A stretch of 64,000 nucleotides of DNA, from assembly GCA_013372555.1 (NCBI GenBank), contig JAAPAX010000004.1, forward strand, positions 2,170,001 to 2,234,000, read 5' to 3'. The notes beneath the pieces are model-generated. The model saw only the letters and a list, made by a program, of their open reading frames with translations. It was not told the origin of the DNA and ran no database searches. This document shows positions 31,249-42,700 of the stretch, piece by piece (positions within the stretch are counted from its first letter, which is position 1; every line of letters begins with the position of its first letter). Both the position numbers and the translations under genes were made by a program. The DNA comes from Elsinoe arachidis. Lineage: Eukaryota > Ascomycota > Dothideomycetes > Myriangiales > Elsinoaceae.

Positions 31249-32320
31249 TCGTCTTCCGGTCTTCTCCATGCATCGACAATGCCTGCACAGTGATGCGTAG
31301 ACAGCTTATGCAGACAGCACAATCTACTCTGCACGATTACAGCATGTCGACGAATATCAGGTGCTGATCAGCAGTCTTGACAGTTGAAAAGGCGGTGATT
31401 GTCTGGGCCGATGGAGAAGAGAGGATGCTTGGTCTGCTCGACGTGTCGATGACTTCCTTGTTTTGCAACCAGACTGCTGGGACTGCCCCACAATTGGCAG
31501 GGATTGTGGGCATCGAAGCCGGACGTGAATCGCGCGAATCGCTTCCTGCCATTTCGGCCCGGCCTCCTTCTTTTTCCTTTTTCCACCGCATCTGCCACCT
31601 CGTGCAACAAACTCATGTTCGCAGCTCATCGCGCAGCCTTCCGCACGCTAGAATCGCCTTGGGAAACATGTCTCTAATGCGTCCCTGGACCGAACTCCGC
31701 GGATCGCAGGGAGCAGAACCGTTGCTCGAGGCAGTGTCTGCCGAGACCTGACAGACGACGTCCCTGGTCGACATACGCAGATGGCGCTTTTCTACGTCTA
31801 CCAACCTCCGGTGGATCCGCTGGACCAGATATGCGTAGCGCACCAGTCAGGCTTACATCGCACTTAGGGCTCATTTCTGCTGCGAGACGGTGTGCTAATA
31901 TCGTATAGCAAATACTATGGTCTAGCTTCCCGCGTCGCACCATTGTCTGCACCGTGGAACAACGCACGTCATATCATTTTCTGAACCACTTTGCAGTAAA
32001 ATGAGCCGCAAAGAAGCCATGTTTCATCGACGATCACCATACAACTTACCAGGCACCGGAAAAGTCGTGAGCATCATAACCATCTACCGGTAGGGACCAT
32101 GTGGGCGGCTTTGATGAACCCTGAACGAGAAGATCCGATAAGTAGCCTGCATCTCCGCTATGCCTTGTCCTGGACCCTCTGTTGGCTGGGAATATTCACA
32201 GCATCTGCAGACGTCGATCGTTCAAAGATTTACAAAGAGCAATTCCCTCGCTGTTTCCTTTCCTCTTCACAGCCAATTGCTCCTTTCTCAAGAGCAATTG
32301 CTTAGACATAATCTCACAAC
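31249..32320. other. intergenic region
   Basis: About 1.07 kb between two co-directional genes. Several overlapping frames up to 124 codons (31337-31967) lie on both strands without domain character. The last 100 bp are pyrimidine-rich leader of the aquaporin gene. Confidence 0.5.
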
Positions 32321-33814
32321 ATGGCCCCTCAATTATACGAAGTGCGCGAGCCCCGCCACGATTGGTTCGAGGGCAATACGTGGTTCGACCAAGCTGACCC
32401 CTCGATTGACCCCATCACGGGCCAGCGACGAACGCATATGGACCGAGCTGGCAAGCGATTGAGCGACACAATTGCTGGTATCAAGCAGCGCGCAACGAAC
32501 GGCAACGGCCACGGTAGCTCAAGTCGATATGAAAATCGCTATGAGGACAGTTATAACAGCCGTCTCCAAGATCGCTATGCTTTCCCACGGCCTCCCCCTA
32601 CGCCTCAGAACGCATACCTAGCACCAAACTATACCAATGATTTCGGCGAGCCATACACGCCAACGCCGACGACCAAGAATGTCGGCTTCGTGCCAGAGTA
32701 CTCAGAAGAGAAACCTCGCATTCGGCAACGATCGAATACCACAGACTCACAAGGTATCAAATCATCGCCTCATCTCGCCATAACTCGCAAAGTCCTCGGT
32801 CTCCATCCAACTGCGCCTGTCGTTGACGAACACGACATGGCTCCCCACAGCCAATACCTCTGGCCCAAGATCCGCCTCGCCCTCCGTGAGCCCTTCGCCG
32901 AGTTCTGGGGCACCTTCTGCCTCGTCCTCTTCGGCGACGCAGCCGTCGCACAAGTCCTCCTCTCCACTGGCCAAACCAGCGCACCGGGCGGCGACGGCTT
33001 CGGCGAATACACCTCTATATCATGGGGCTTCGGCATCGGACTCATGCTCGGCGTCTACATCGCAGGCGACTCGGGCGGCTTCCTCAACCCAGCCGCCACC
33101 TTCACCAGCTGTCTCCTCCGCAAGCTCCCATGGCGACGCTTCCCCATCTACATGATCGCGCAGACCCTGGGCGGCTTCTGCGCTGCCGGCGTCATCTATG
33201 CGAATTACTACTCTGCAATCGATAACTACGAAGGCCGCGGCATCCGTACAGTCACGCCCTCCCCGACTGCGACGGCTGGTATCTTCGCGACGTACCCGCA
33301 GTCCTTCGTGACGCGCACGAATCAGTTCTTCTCGGAATTCATCGCTTCGGCAATCCTGATGTTCGTCATCTTCGCGCTGCAGGACAACAGCAACCGCGGT
33401 GTCGCACGGGGAGATGGCAATTGGTTCCCGCTGGCACTGTTCTTCCTCATGTTCGGCATCGCGAGCTGCTTCGGCTGGCAGACTGGTTTCGCGATCAATC
33501 TCGCGCGTGATTTTGGTCCGAGGCTGTTTACTCATGCTGTTGGATACGAGGGGGTGTGGTCGGCTGCGAATTACTACTTTTGGGTACGTCTGAGTTAAAA
33601 CTCCTGCATGATTGGGCATGTGACTGACACGGATTAGATACCCATGGTTGCGCCTTTCCTTGGATGCACCACTGGTGGTGTTTTGTACGACATCTTCATC
33701 TACACCGGCGTGTCGCCCATCAATGAGAAGTGGTTTGGCTTCTACCAGTTCTTCCACCCTGGTGAGGCTATCAGGCAGCGCATCGCGGAGCAGAAGAAGG
33801 AGGGTGCTGTGTAG
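32321..33814 (+). CDS. aquaglyceroporin (MIP family channel)
   Basis: Channel for water, glycerol or similar small solutes in a cell membrane. Exons 32321-33583 and 33638-33814, intron 54 nt, 479 residues. A long hydrophilic N-terminus (about 180 residues) precedes six membrane spans starting at EFWGTFCLVLFGDAAVAQ. The first pore box is canonical NPA (256-258, LNPAATF); the second is NLA (393-395, followed by RDFGPRL). The D after R in the second box and the NLA variant point to the glycerol-conducting branch. The small second exon holds the last span (MVAPFLGCTTGGVLYDIFIYTG) and a charged tail. The long N-terminus may be regulatory, as in Fps1-type channels. Confidence 0.92.
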
Positions 33815-34291
33815 ACGTGAAGAGCCGGTGATGGATGACGAGGAAGTGGTACACTACGAGACGTGGCAGATGGATGCTGCGCAGAACGACACGAGAAGAA
33901 TACACATGAAGGGAAGGCTGGGGATATGATTTAGGAGGTGTTCAGGGTACGATTTTCATTCCCACCGCTCCTCGGGAGGAGATGTATTAATAGGTGTGCG
34001 TAATACCCCACCGATCTATGAGGATCGATATGTCGATCGCTATGTACGACAGGCGGCCTATGTAGGATAGATAGATGCCGCGAATTTGAGAAGTCTCAAG
34101 TCTATGATCTAGGTGCTGTATGATCTGCTTTGAACACGTTGTACTGGCGAGTTCGGCGCTGTCCTTACTGCATTGTGAGCCGCAGGTGGTTGACTCCGTT
34201 CTCCGGCACTTCTATGCCCCCCCTCATGCAAGTCCATTCCACACTGCTCCCAGACTGAAAGAATGTCTTCTTTGCCCATCCTCCCACAACC
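33815..34291. other. intergenic region between convergent genes
   Basis: 477 bp. No open frame of note. It contains an ATCGATATGTCGATCG partial palindrome near 34022. Confidence 0.45.
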
Positions 34292-34945
34292 TCAACTCCC
34301 CAACCTCCCCTCAATCTTACTCCTCTCCTTCTCCCTCATATCCTTGAGCTCCTCCTTACTCGCATCAAAACTAGCATGCACCTGATTGAACGGATTATCA
34401 GGATGCTTCTCAAACTCCTTCCGTATCTGATCCACCTTCTGCTGCCTCCTCAGACCCTTCTCATCCTTCATCTCCTCCAACCTCCGCTCCTCATACGCCG
34501 CATACGCAGCCTTGAACCTCCTCTCCGGATGCCGATCAATCTTATCCCCCGCTCCACTCCCCGTAAGACTCAGCGCGTCCAACGCATTATCTATGCCCGA
34601 GGCGTTCAGCGCCGAGATCTCCTTCTTGCTGCTCGGCGCGTCGAGGCCTGAGAGGTCGAGACCGCGGGAGACTTTCTTCGGTGGAGCCTTGCTGGGCTTG
34701 CTGGGGAGACTGGCTTCTTCCTCCGCGAGTAGAGCGGCCTTCTCGGCTTTCTTGCGGGCTGCTTCGGCGGCTTTGTCGGCTGCTGCGCTGGCTTTGGAGT
34801 TGTCCTTTGCGCCTTTTTGCCATTGTTGGGCTTCGGCGGCGGCGGATTTGGCGTCTGCTGCGGCTTGCTTGTTGGCTGCTGCTTCGGCTTTCTTTGCGTT
34901 GCCGGCGGCTTTCTTGGTGTTTTCGGTGCCCTTTTTGCCCGCCAT
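34292..34945 (-). CDS. CCDC124 / Lso2-like ribosome-associated protein
   Basis: Intronless 217-residue protein. In yeast and human, members bind idle 80S ribosomes and aid restart of translation. The N-terminal two thirds are Lys/Ala-rich coiled coil (MAGKKGTENTKKAAGNAKK...RKKAEKAALLAEEE). The C-terminal third is the conserved part: ERRFKAAYAAYEERRLEEMKDE, then KHPDNPFNQVHASFDASKEEL, which is diagnostic of the family. It is longer than yeast Lso2, like other filamentous fungal members. Coding-strand bases turn from C/G-rich to G-rich, C-poor at the 3' end. It is head-to-head with the Yrb30-like gene, 331 bp apart. Confidence 0.88.
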   Translation of the reverse strand: MAGKKGTENTKKAAGNAKKAEAAANKQAAADAKSAAAEAQQWQKGAKDNSKASAAADKAAEAARKKAEKAALLAEEEASLPSKPSKAPPKKVSRGLDLSGLDAPSSKKEISALNASGIDNALDALSLTGSGAGDKIDRHPERRFKAAYAAYEERRLEEMKDEKGLRRQQKVDQIRKEFEKHPDNPFNQVHASFDASKEELKDMREKERSKIEGRLGS

Positions 34946-35276
34946 GGTGGGGTGGTAGGTGGGGTCGATAGACGTCAGGTGTGGTCGAGAATGAGATACG
35001 TAGGTTCCGGTGTGCTTCTAGAAGCGCGCTGTGTGGTTTGTGAGTATGGTGAGAGGGTGTGAGCAGAGAGGGGTAATGTGGAAGAAGAGAAGTGGGATGT
35101 GTTTCGCCGCAGCCCAAAATTATGTCATCCATCATGTTTCCTCTTTCGGAAGCGCGTTCGGCTTCACGTGTTGGAGACTCATCATACACAACATCATGAC
35201 AAAATTTGGAGCAGGATGATAAAAAGACTTTTGATCAGAAGCCCATCGCAGATACATTCTGTTCGCTGCGGCCAAG
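34946..35276. promoter_or_regulatory. divergent promoter, CCDC124-like / Yrb30-like
   Basis: 331 bp between two divergent starts. No defended factor site. Confidence 0.5.
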
Positions 35277-37593
35277 ATGGACATTCTTCTGAACAAGGTA
35301 AATACCATTCTATCATGCCAAGCCGGTGTGTCTACTGACCATGCATAGGTTACGCAGCAGGCGATAAATTATGCGATTCGGTGAGCGTGCCTCTTGCATT
35401 CATGTGTCCAACACTGACGATTCGCAGCTCCGGAGTTGCCGTTACAGGCGGCTATGCCATGAAGCAATGTGCTCGCCTGCTTAGCTCCACGCCCAAGGGT
35501 GGCAGTAAGAATGATCTGCGAAACCTGCAAATTAGGTTGGAAAGCAAGATTCGCGTAGGTTTGGTAAAACGAATCCATGGTCTTCTGGCCTGACAACGTT
35601 CCAGATCATTTCTCCAGCAATCGATATGATCGAGTTGATGTGAGCTAGGCATGCATGGCTGATATGTGCTCCACTAATCCTTGCCAGAGCAGCTCGCGGA
35701 AACACGTCTCTTGAGTCAGCAGTCGAGCTGACCAAAGAACTTCGATATGAAATTCAGAGCCTTGGAGTCCGACTTGCAAATGCTGCCAACGAAGAGGAAC
35801 TGCTACGCCGCCGAAGTCCGCGAGCCAAGTCAAGAGAGCAGAACGAGCTTGGACTTCAGCTGGTCATTGCAGATATGCGAAGACTTCTGACACGGATCGA
35901 AGATGCTGTACCACTGATCAATCTGGCCATTACCACATCTGGAGTCAATTTGAGCACGAACCTGCCGGCTACGGTGTCACCTTCTCGGCTGCTGCAAGCA
36001 AGTACGCTCCTCACTGCCACAGACGCACAGTATGCAGAGGGACGTGGTGAGCGAGTGCAAGTCGGTCCCGTCTATGTCCTGTCTATGTACATGCTCTTCG
36101 CAGGCCATGCCTGGAGGCCACAAGATGACGAGGACATCCGTGCGACAACCTGGAAGGAGGTGATTCACAAAGCACGCGTCAAGCTAGTCCGCCTTCCGAT
36201 CGATCAGCTGTATAATATTCCAGGGTCGAGAAGTGCAAATGGACACAACGGCGACACGATCCCAGCCGAGGATGCTGCAGGAGAGTTCTCGTACCAATTG
36301 CTGCTAATTGAGGACCTTGATGACGATCGCGTACACACATTCGATGAAGGAGAGATGCAGCCAGGCCCCTTTGATGGGGTCCCAAGTGCTGGTATTCGAG
36401 ATGTCATCCCAATTCATCAGATCTCAAAGATATTCTATGCCGACACTGGCAAGATCCTCAACATCGGCTCCGAAGGCGAGACGAATAGCCCGGTGCTGTT
36501 GCTGAAGCGAGACATCCACGCCGAACCACCAAGACGAATGATGGAGCGACAAGCGTCCGATGACACAGCAAGCGGTGATGAAGACAATGAGGCGGCCGGA
36601 TTGCCCTGTCCAGTCGACGACCAGAACGACATTGATGCTCAGATTCGTCGTGAGTCTACGTTGCACGATGACACGGCACCACAGGATCAGGGTCAGCACG
36701 GAGCGTGGAAACTTCCCCAAGATCTCGATCCAGAATGGATTGCCTTTGAGGTGTATACGGAAGAACCTGACAGTGACGACGAGTCAGATCTTGCTTCTCC
36801 TGCAGAGGAACAAACTTCATCCCGACCAAGTGTCTCGAGAGAGGACTCTATTGATAGCAGAGTCACGAATGGACTCTCTCGTCTTGACCTTAACGCCATC
36901 CCAGGCCAATCACCTGCAGGGAAGACTTCGCTAGTGCGAACGGCCTCTACAAGGTTGGCACAGACTCCAATCAAGACGTCTCTATCTCTTCTGGAGATGC
37001 TCATCCGTCTGACTGCGTTACAGCAGTTCAGACAAGCATCGCACTTGACCATAGAAGACGAGCTTCTCAATTTCTTCCTGGAGGACTCGTCCACTACTGG
37101 TGCAGGTCCCAATGCCGAGTATCGACAGCGTGTCCGACGTGACGCTCGATTGCGACTGGGATTCGATCCGTACGACGAATCGCCGCTGAAGCGCCGTGGT
37201 GAAGAGTACATTGCACATGCAGGATCATCACCACGTCAAGAAGAGTACTACGATGATTACGACAATCGAGAGTGGCTCCCTGATCTTGCCAGACCTTCAG
37301 TCGAAACGCCACCAATCGACGGCAGGTACAGAAGCTCACCCTCTCCATCCATGCGCCACACGAGACCCAGACCGTCGTCAACAAGGAGTTCTCCAATGCC
37401 ACAGACACCCGCACCAGCGCGACCTGGACTAGATCGGAACAGCTTCAGCAACGCCAAATCTCGTCAAGCGGTACTTCGAAGTCAATCAGAGAAGCCCAGA
37501 AGCCCTCTAGGTATGGTCAGGAGGGAGTCAAAGACAGATAGCGGACTGGGAACGAGTCCAGCTAAGAGGGACGAACTTAACTCGGAAGAGTGA
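35277..37593 (+). CDS. YRB30: RanGTP-binding protein, Yrb30 family
   Basis: Fungal protein that binds RanGTP (Gsp1-GTP) and is thought to act in nucleocytoplasmic transport. Five exons: 35277-35297, 35349-35380, 35428-35554, 35605-35639 and 35688-37593. Introns are 51, 47, 50 and 48 nt, and the protein is 706 residues. Exon 1 encodes only seven residues, but the spliced start MDILLNKVTQQAINYAIRSGVAVTGGY is the conserved family N-terminus. SKIRIISPAIDMIELIAARGNTSLESAVELTKELR and TVSPSRLLQASTLL follow, then a region with the conserved IPIHQISKIFYADTGKILNI. The C-terminal half is acidic and Ser/Pro-rich with a short helical LLEMLIRLTALQQF. The first four exons are too short to be seen as open frames. 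Confidence 0.85.
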
Positions 37594-37641
37594 TAGGCGT
37601 TTCAAGTCAGCAGGACTGGCTTCTTGCTTTATATATGCATT

Positions 37642-37815
37642 TGTAAGGGTAGGTGTGTAGCAACGTATAGAACCACCAGTATCTACTAATCAGATAGGTG
37701 GATGAACTAATAGCTGCCTTTGTTTAATGAGGCCGGAAGCCTCGCGGAAGGCAGCCGGAGAGGGTCTGTCACGTGACGGGCTCAGCCAGAGCCGCAATGC
37801 TAAGTCTCCCCTACA
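37642..37815 (-). repeat. Gypsy-1 3' LTR (nearly un-RIPped)
   Basis: 174 bp, starting 5'-TGTAAGGGTAGG and ending CCCCTACA on plus. Compared with the other LTR it carries only two derived T residues (at 37792 or near and 37800), so it is close to the original sequence. Confidence 0.93.
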
Positions 37816-38410
37816 ATTATCCCCCCTCTGTATTCAATCGCCCTCGATTAAACCGCATCCTTCGCAGGCCTTGTATTTGTGCTTACAGGCCTCCTCTGTA
37901 AGGGTAGGTTAGTACTCTCGAGCATAAGGGAAGTACTTAGCTTCTTTGTCTATACTCTGTATCTATCGTGCCTTTGTTTACTACTAATAGTGATATATCA
38001 CAGCAAACACAACCTCTCGTTTAATCCTCTATTACTAAAGCACTTATTGCTGTAAAACAACTAGTGCCTTAGCAAACGTATGTAATTTATTATTTACTAC
38101 TATAGAACTCCCTTAGAGACTTCTAGTAAGTACTCCGTTCTAACACTTTATAACGTTAAGTACCTTAACGACACTACTATCTCCTAGGAGACAGCGACGT
38201 GTATAGATCCACTTCTCGTATTTGTTGCGCTACGCGATAAACAGACTACGCCTATATAGGCATATCTCTCGCTACTAAACACTTCGCTTCTTCTACTATA
38301 CTACTTCTATATAAGTCACTACCTTCTAACACACTTATAAGCTATTATACCTCCTAAGCGTGTTTAGGCTAGCCTACTACATATCTCTCCTTGCTTTCTC
38401 TACGGCACTC

Positions 38411-39710
38411 ATGCTAGAGATCTTGTTAGTAAGTATCTAGAGTTCTACTAGTATCCTATCGGAAGTATAGCTAATACTACTAGAAAACCCCTACGACCGC
38501 GAGACTAGTATTACTAGATCTTGTGCTCGCTATAAGAAGGCTAAGAGCGCCTATTGCGCCATTACGGACGACGTTCTCTTAGACTTCGTTAACGAGGCCT
38601 ATACTACTATATAGAAGTATACTAATATATACCTTAATCTAACTAACTCTATGTATGTCTAGAAGTAGCATAAGTACACTAACGAGCTTATAGCTGCTAT
38701 ATCTCGCGTCACAGAGCACAAGTAGGCCGTCGGTGTTAAAGAGGCTTACGCTAGCGCTAATATTACTTCTCTTACTAGTAAGGAACTAGAGTATACTAAG
38801 GTTGCTAAACTTCGTAGCCTCCGCGTCGCTACTAAGGACCTCGCAGGTATCCTCTATGCTATAAGTAGTCCTCCTTCTAGTCTTAATATCGCTAACTTGT
38901 TCGTAGTACTTTACTAGAGAGGCTATCTCTAGAGCTCCGACTCTCTTCTATACTAATATCTATAGTAGGAAGCGTCCTACCGAAGAGTCTACTAGGTCTC
39001 TAGAGCCTAAGAAGACTACTAAGGCTGTCGCTACCTCTAGCAAGACCACTCCTAAGAAGCCTAAGACACCTAAGTCTACCGCTCTTGCTAAAAAGGCTAT
39101 AACTCTATCTAGTAAGGTTACTAAGTCTACTATATAGACTACTTCTAGTCGCTACTCGTCTTGCCTTAACTACGACACTACTATAACCGACACTAACAGT
39201 AAGAACGAGCTTAACCTTAGCGACCTCCCTAGGTATACTCTCGCCGAGAAGAGTAACTTCTCTACTAAGGCAGGTCCGGCCTTCTACTATATAGCTCCCG
39301 AGATCCCCGCTAATGACTTTTACACCTCGGAGGTCTACGCCACGTCTAGGCTTAACACTAGCTAGGCCCGCGACTACTATAATACTATCGTAGGTAGACT
39401 CGATACCTCTTCTATTAGTAGCTTCGCCCGCGACGAGGCTAGGCTCTATCGTTAGGCTATCGGGGAGTACCTCGCTACTGTTCTTACTCCTAGGGACCTT
39501 AGCGCCTTCTCCGCTGCTACCTACCCCGACCTAGACTTCGCCGGCTAGGGGGATAAGGACTTAGAGCTAGCCGAGCTCGACGTCTAGAACAGGACTAGTG
39601 CTAAGGATCTAGTCTTAGCTAATTACTAGAATAGGTATACTATAGCTCTTGCTGTAGTATTATCTCGTAGTCGTAGCTAAGTAGATATAGTCGAGGCTAG
39701 TAGATAAGGT
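38411..39710 (+). pseudogene. extra antisense ORF inside Gypsy-1, unknown protein
   Basis: On the strand opposite to gag-pol, a frame starting MLEILLVSI runs about 170 codons with only TAG interruptions (as RIP makes from CAG or TGG). It then changes frame near 38930 and continues about 250 codons to about 39710. The first part includes RYKKAKSAYCAITDDVLLDFVNEAY and a helical ELIAAISRVTEHK region. The second is Lys/Pro/Thr-rich (KKTTKAVATSSKTTPKKPKTPK) and then acidic with FYTSEVYATSRL. No domain recognised. The frame change may be an intron or an indel. It ends tail-to-tail with pol. Confidence 0.6.
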
Positions 39711-39719
39711 TAACAGCGT

Positions 39720-42700
39720 CTAAGTAGATAGATTCTTAATAATGTAACAACTATACTCTTACTACTTATCTCTATGCTCTCTTCGTAACTCTATTATTAG
39801 CCTTCTAGCCGACGTCTGCCTAATACTTAGTTACCGCTTCGGAGGTATTCTCTAATGCCTCCTCTAGTTTCTAGGTTACCTCTACTAGGGCATAGCTCTT
39901 CTAGAGCACCTTTAGGAACATGTCTTCTTTCTGCCGACTATAGTCTAAGATCCTCTCTACCTCGTATTCTATGCTATTATCTACCTTAACTAGCCTAGGA
40001 TCTACCTCGGTACTCTCTTAGAGGTTGTATAGCTCGAGTAAGAAGATATAGAACACATTATAGATACGAGACCTATCCGGCAACCGCAATCGGTAAGCCT
40101 AGGCTTCTATAGCATCTATAACCTCGAATAGTCTAAAGTACTTCGGCGCTAGCTTATGCTTTACTACCTTTAGCCTTAGGTTCTTAGTAAATAGAAGAAC
40201 TTTATCTTCTACCTTAAAGGACATTAGCCTATGCCGCTTATTGTAAGCGCTCTTCTACTACTTCTAAGCTTGCTTCTAGCGCTTCTACAAGCCTTGCCTT
40301 ATAGAAACTAGAGTAGCTATACAATCTTATATAGCCGGTACTCTCCTCTAAGGGGAACGCTCTTGGTCTTTATCTAGATCCTCCTCGGCATCCTTGCTAG
40401 TATATATCTCGAATAGCGACATTTAGAGCGTCTCGTTCTAAGAGATGTTAGCTACGTAAGTAGCTATTTTTAGCTAGTATAACTAATCCGATTAGTCTTA
40501 AGCTCCGTAGTAACGAAGGTACTAGATAAGGAATTAGTTCTATTGTTCCGTCTATCTATCCGTTTAAGAGTAGAAGGTAGTCGATAAACGCCTTACGAAC
40601 CTTAGTTCGTAGGCGATCGTTTGCTAATAGGCCGTAGTAAAGACTATACTATAGTCTAATACTACGCCTTCTAGAACGCTATACTCTAGCACGATATAGT
40701 TGAAAAACAGCTCGGCTAGCTACTAGGCTATTATCGTCTTCTAGCACGGGATATACTTTACTATTTTAGTAAGGCAATCTACTACTACAAGCACTACGTT
40801 GTAGACTACTCTATTAAGCTTACTTAGTAGCATATCCGTAATAAAGTCTATAGTAAGCTCTTTCTATAGCGCTTTAGACATTAGTAGGTTTATAAGCTTA
40901 CTATAAGGCGCGTAGGTCCGAGTCTTTATAGTCTAGCAAACGTAGTAAGTCTTTACGTAGTCGTCGACGTTATAATATATACTAGGCTAGAAGTACTTTC
41001 TAGCTAGGAGCTTATAGGTCTTGTCACGGGCGAAGTGCCTTTTATTAAACTCGTCGTGGTACCGGCGTAGTAGCTCTATATAGAGCGCTACGTCTTCTAG
41101 TACGTATACAGCATTATTCTTATATAGAAGGTTCCTCTTCTAATGCTATACTAGAGGCCCTCTATTAGGTCTCTACTTAGAGGGATTCGCGCGCCTCTAT
41201 ACTAGCGAATCCTACTACTATAGACTATAGATTACTTCGAGAAGCTAGTCTATAGAACTCTCCCTTTATAGATTTTCCTCTACTGTTACCGCTACTATAG
41301 CGACTCAAGGTATCAATTTTAGCATTATGCTAACTTAGATTAAATCTGTCTCTCTTTGCTTTAACTATTTACTTTGTAGCTAGTTAAGCTAGTTAGCTTC
41401 TAGGAAACTACCCCTAGCGTCCTTAGCACGTTTCTTATTGTTAGACCGGTTATTAGGAACTCTCTCGGAGGTCTACTAGTTCTCGTTCGCGTCCGAATAA
41501 TTACTTTACACTACGTAGATGCTCGTATCTACGTCTTCTTTAAAGGTAGTACTTCTTAGGCGTTCTAACAAGGATACACAAATCTGCTATACTATGCCTC
41601 TAATAGCTAGTCGGCTAGCCTCTAGCTTCGACTATAAGGTCGGCAAGCTATTCGTAAGGCTTATGTTGTCTACTATTAGGTCTAGGTAACGTAAGGGAGT
41701 ATCTACTAGATTCTTTAAGCCCGCGTAGTACTTAATTACAAAATTAAAGGCCTATAGGTACACGGCCTAGCAGGCCTAATAGCTGTTTAGCTACTTAGTC
41801 GTTATGAAGTACCTTAGGTTATTGTAATTAGAGATTACCCGGACAGGGTCCGGGGCACCCTCGTAGTAGTGTCTCCACTATTTGAATGCCTCTATAATGG
41901 AGAGAAGCTCCTAATTATAGGTCTCGTAGTTCTACTCTATAGATAGTATCTTCCGAGACTAGAAAGCAATAGAGTGCTACTTGCTAGTTTCCCTAACCGG
42001 AAATAGCTAAAAGATAATTACTCTAAGAGTAAGCTTAGACACGTTAGTCTCTATTCTAATTGGCTTAGACGGGTTATAGTGCCTTAGTACCGGCGCTTCT
42101 ATAAAGGCCTTCCTAATCGCCTTAAACGCCTCTTGTTCCGGATTAGCCTACTTCTAGAGCGCCGATTGCTTCCCTTTCTGTAATTCTTTAAATAGAGCTA
42201 TTAAGAGTCCTATAATCTTCGAATAGTTCTTAATAAACCGATAGTAGAAGTTAGCGAACTCTAGGAACTATTAAACGTCGTAGTAGCTATTTAGTGTAGG
42301 CTAATCTATAATAGCGGAGACTCTCTAGAGGTCTATCGTAACTCCTTCGGTAGTTACTACGAAGCCTAGAAATTCGACCTCCTTCTAGAAGAAGTTACAC
42401 TTCTTTAGGTTCGCATATAGCGCGAACTGCCTTAACCTCTCTAGTACTAGCCGAAGGTGCTACTCGTGCTCCTCTATAGAGTTACTATAGATAAGAATAT
42501 CGTCTAGATAAACTACACAAAAGACATTAACTAGCCCTACAAGAGCTCGATTAATATAGGTCTAGAAGGTAGTAGGGGCGTTAGTTAGCCTAAAGAGTAT
42601 TACTATATACTTAAAGTAGCTATAACGAGTGCGAAAAGTAGTCTTCTACTCGTCGCCGGCCTTAATCCTAATATAGTAATACATATCCTTAAGATTAAGC

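Noticed and set aside
31337..31967. Possible gene between HIS5 and the aquaporin
   Set aside because: Several overlapping frames on both strands, none with protein-like character or splice support.
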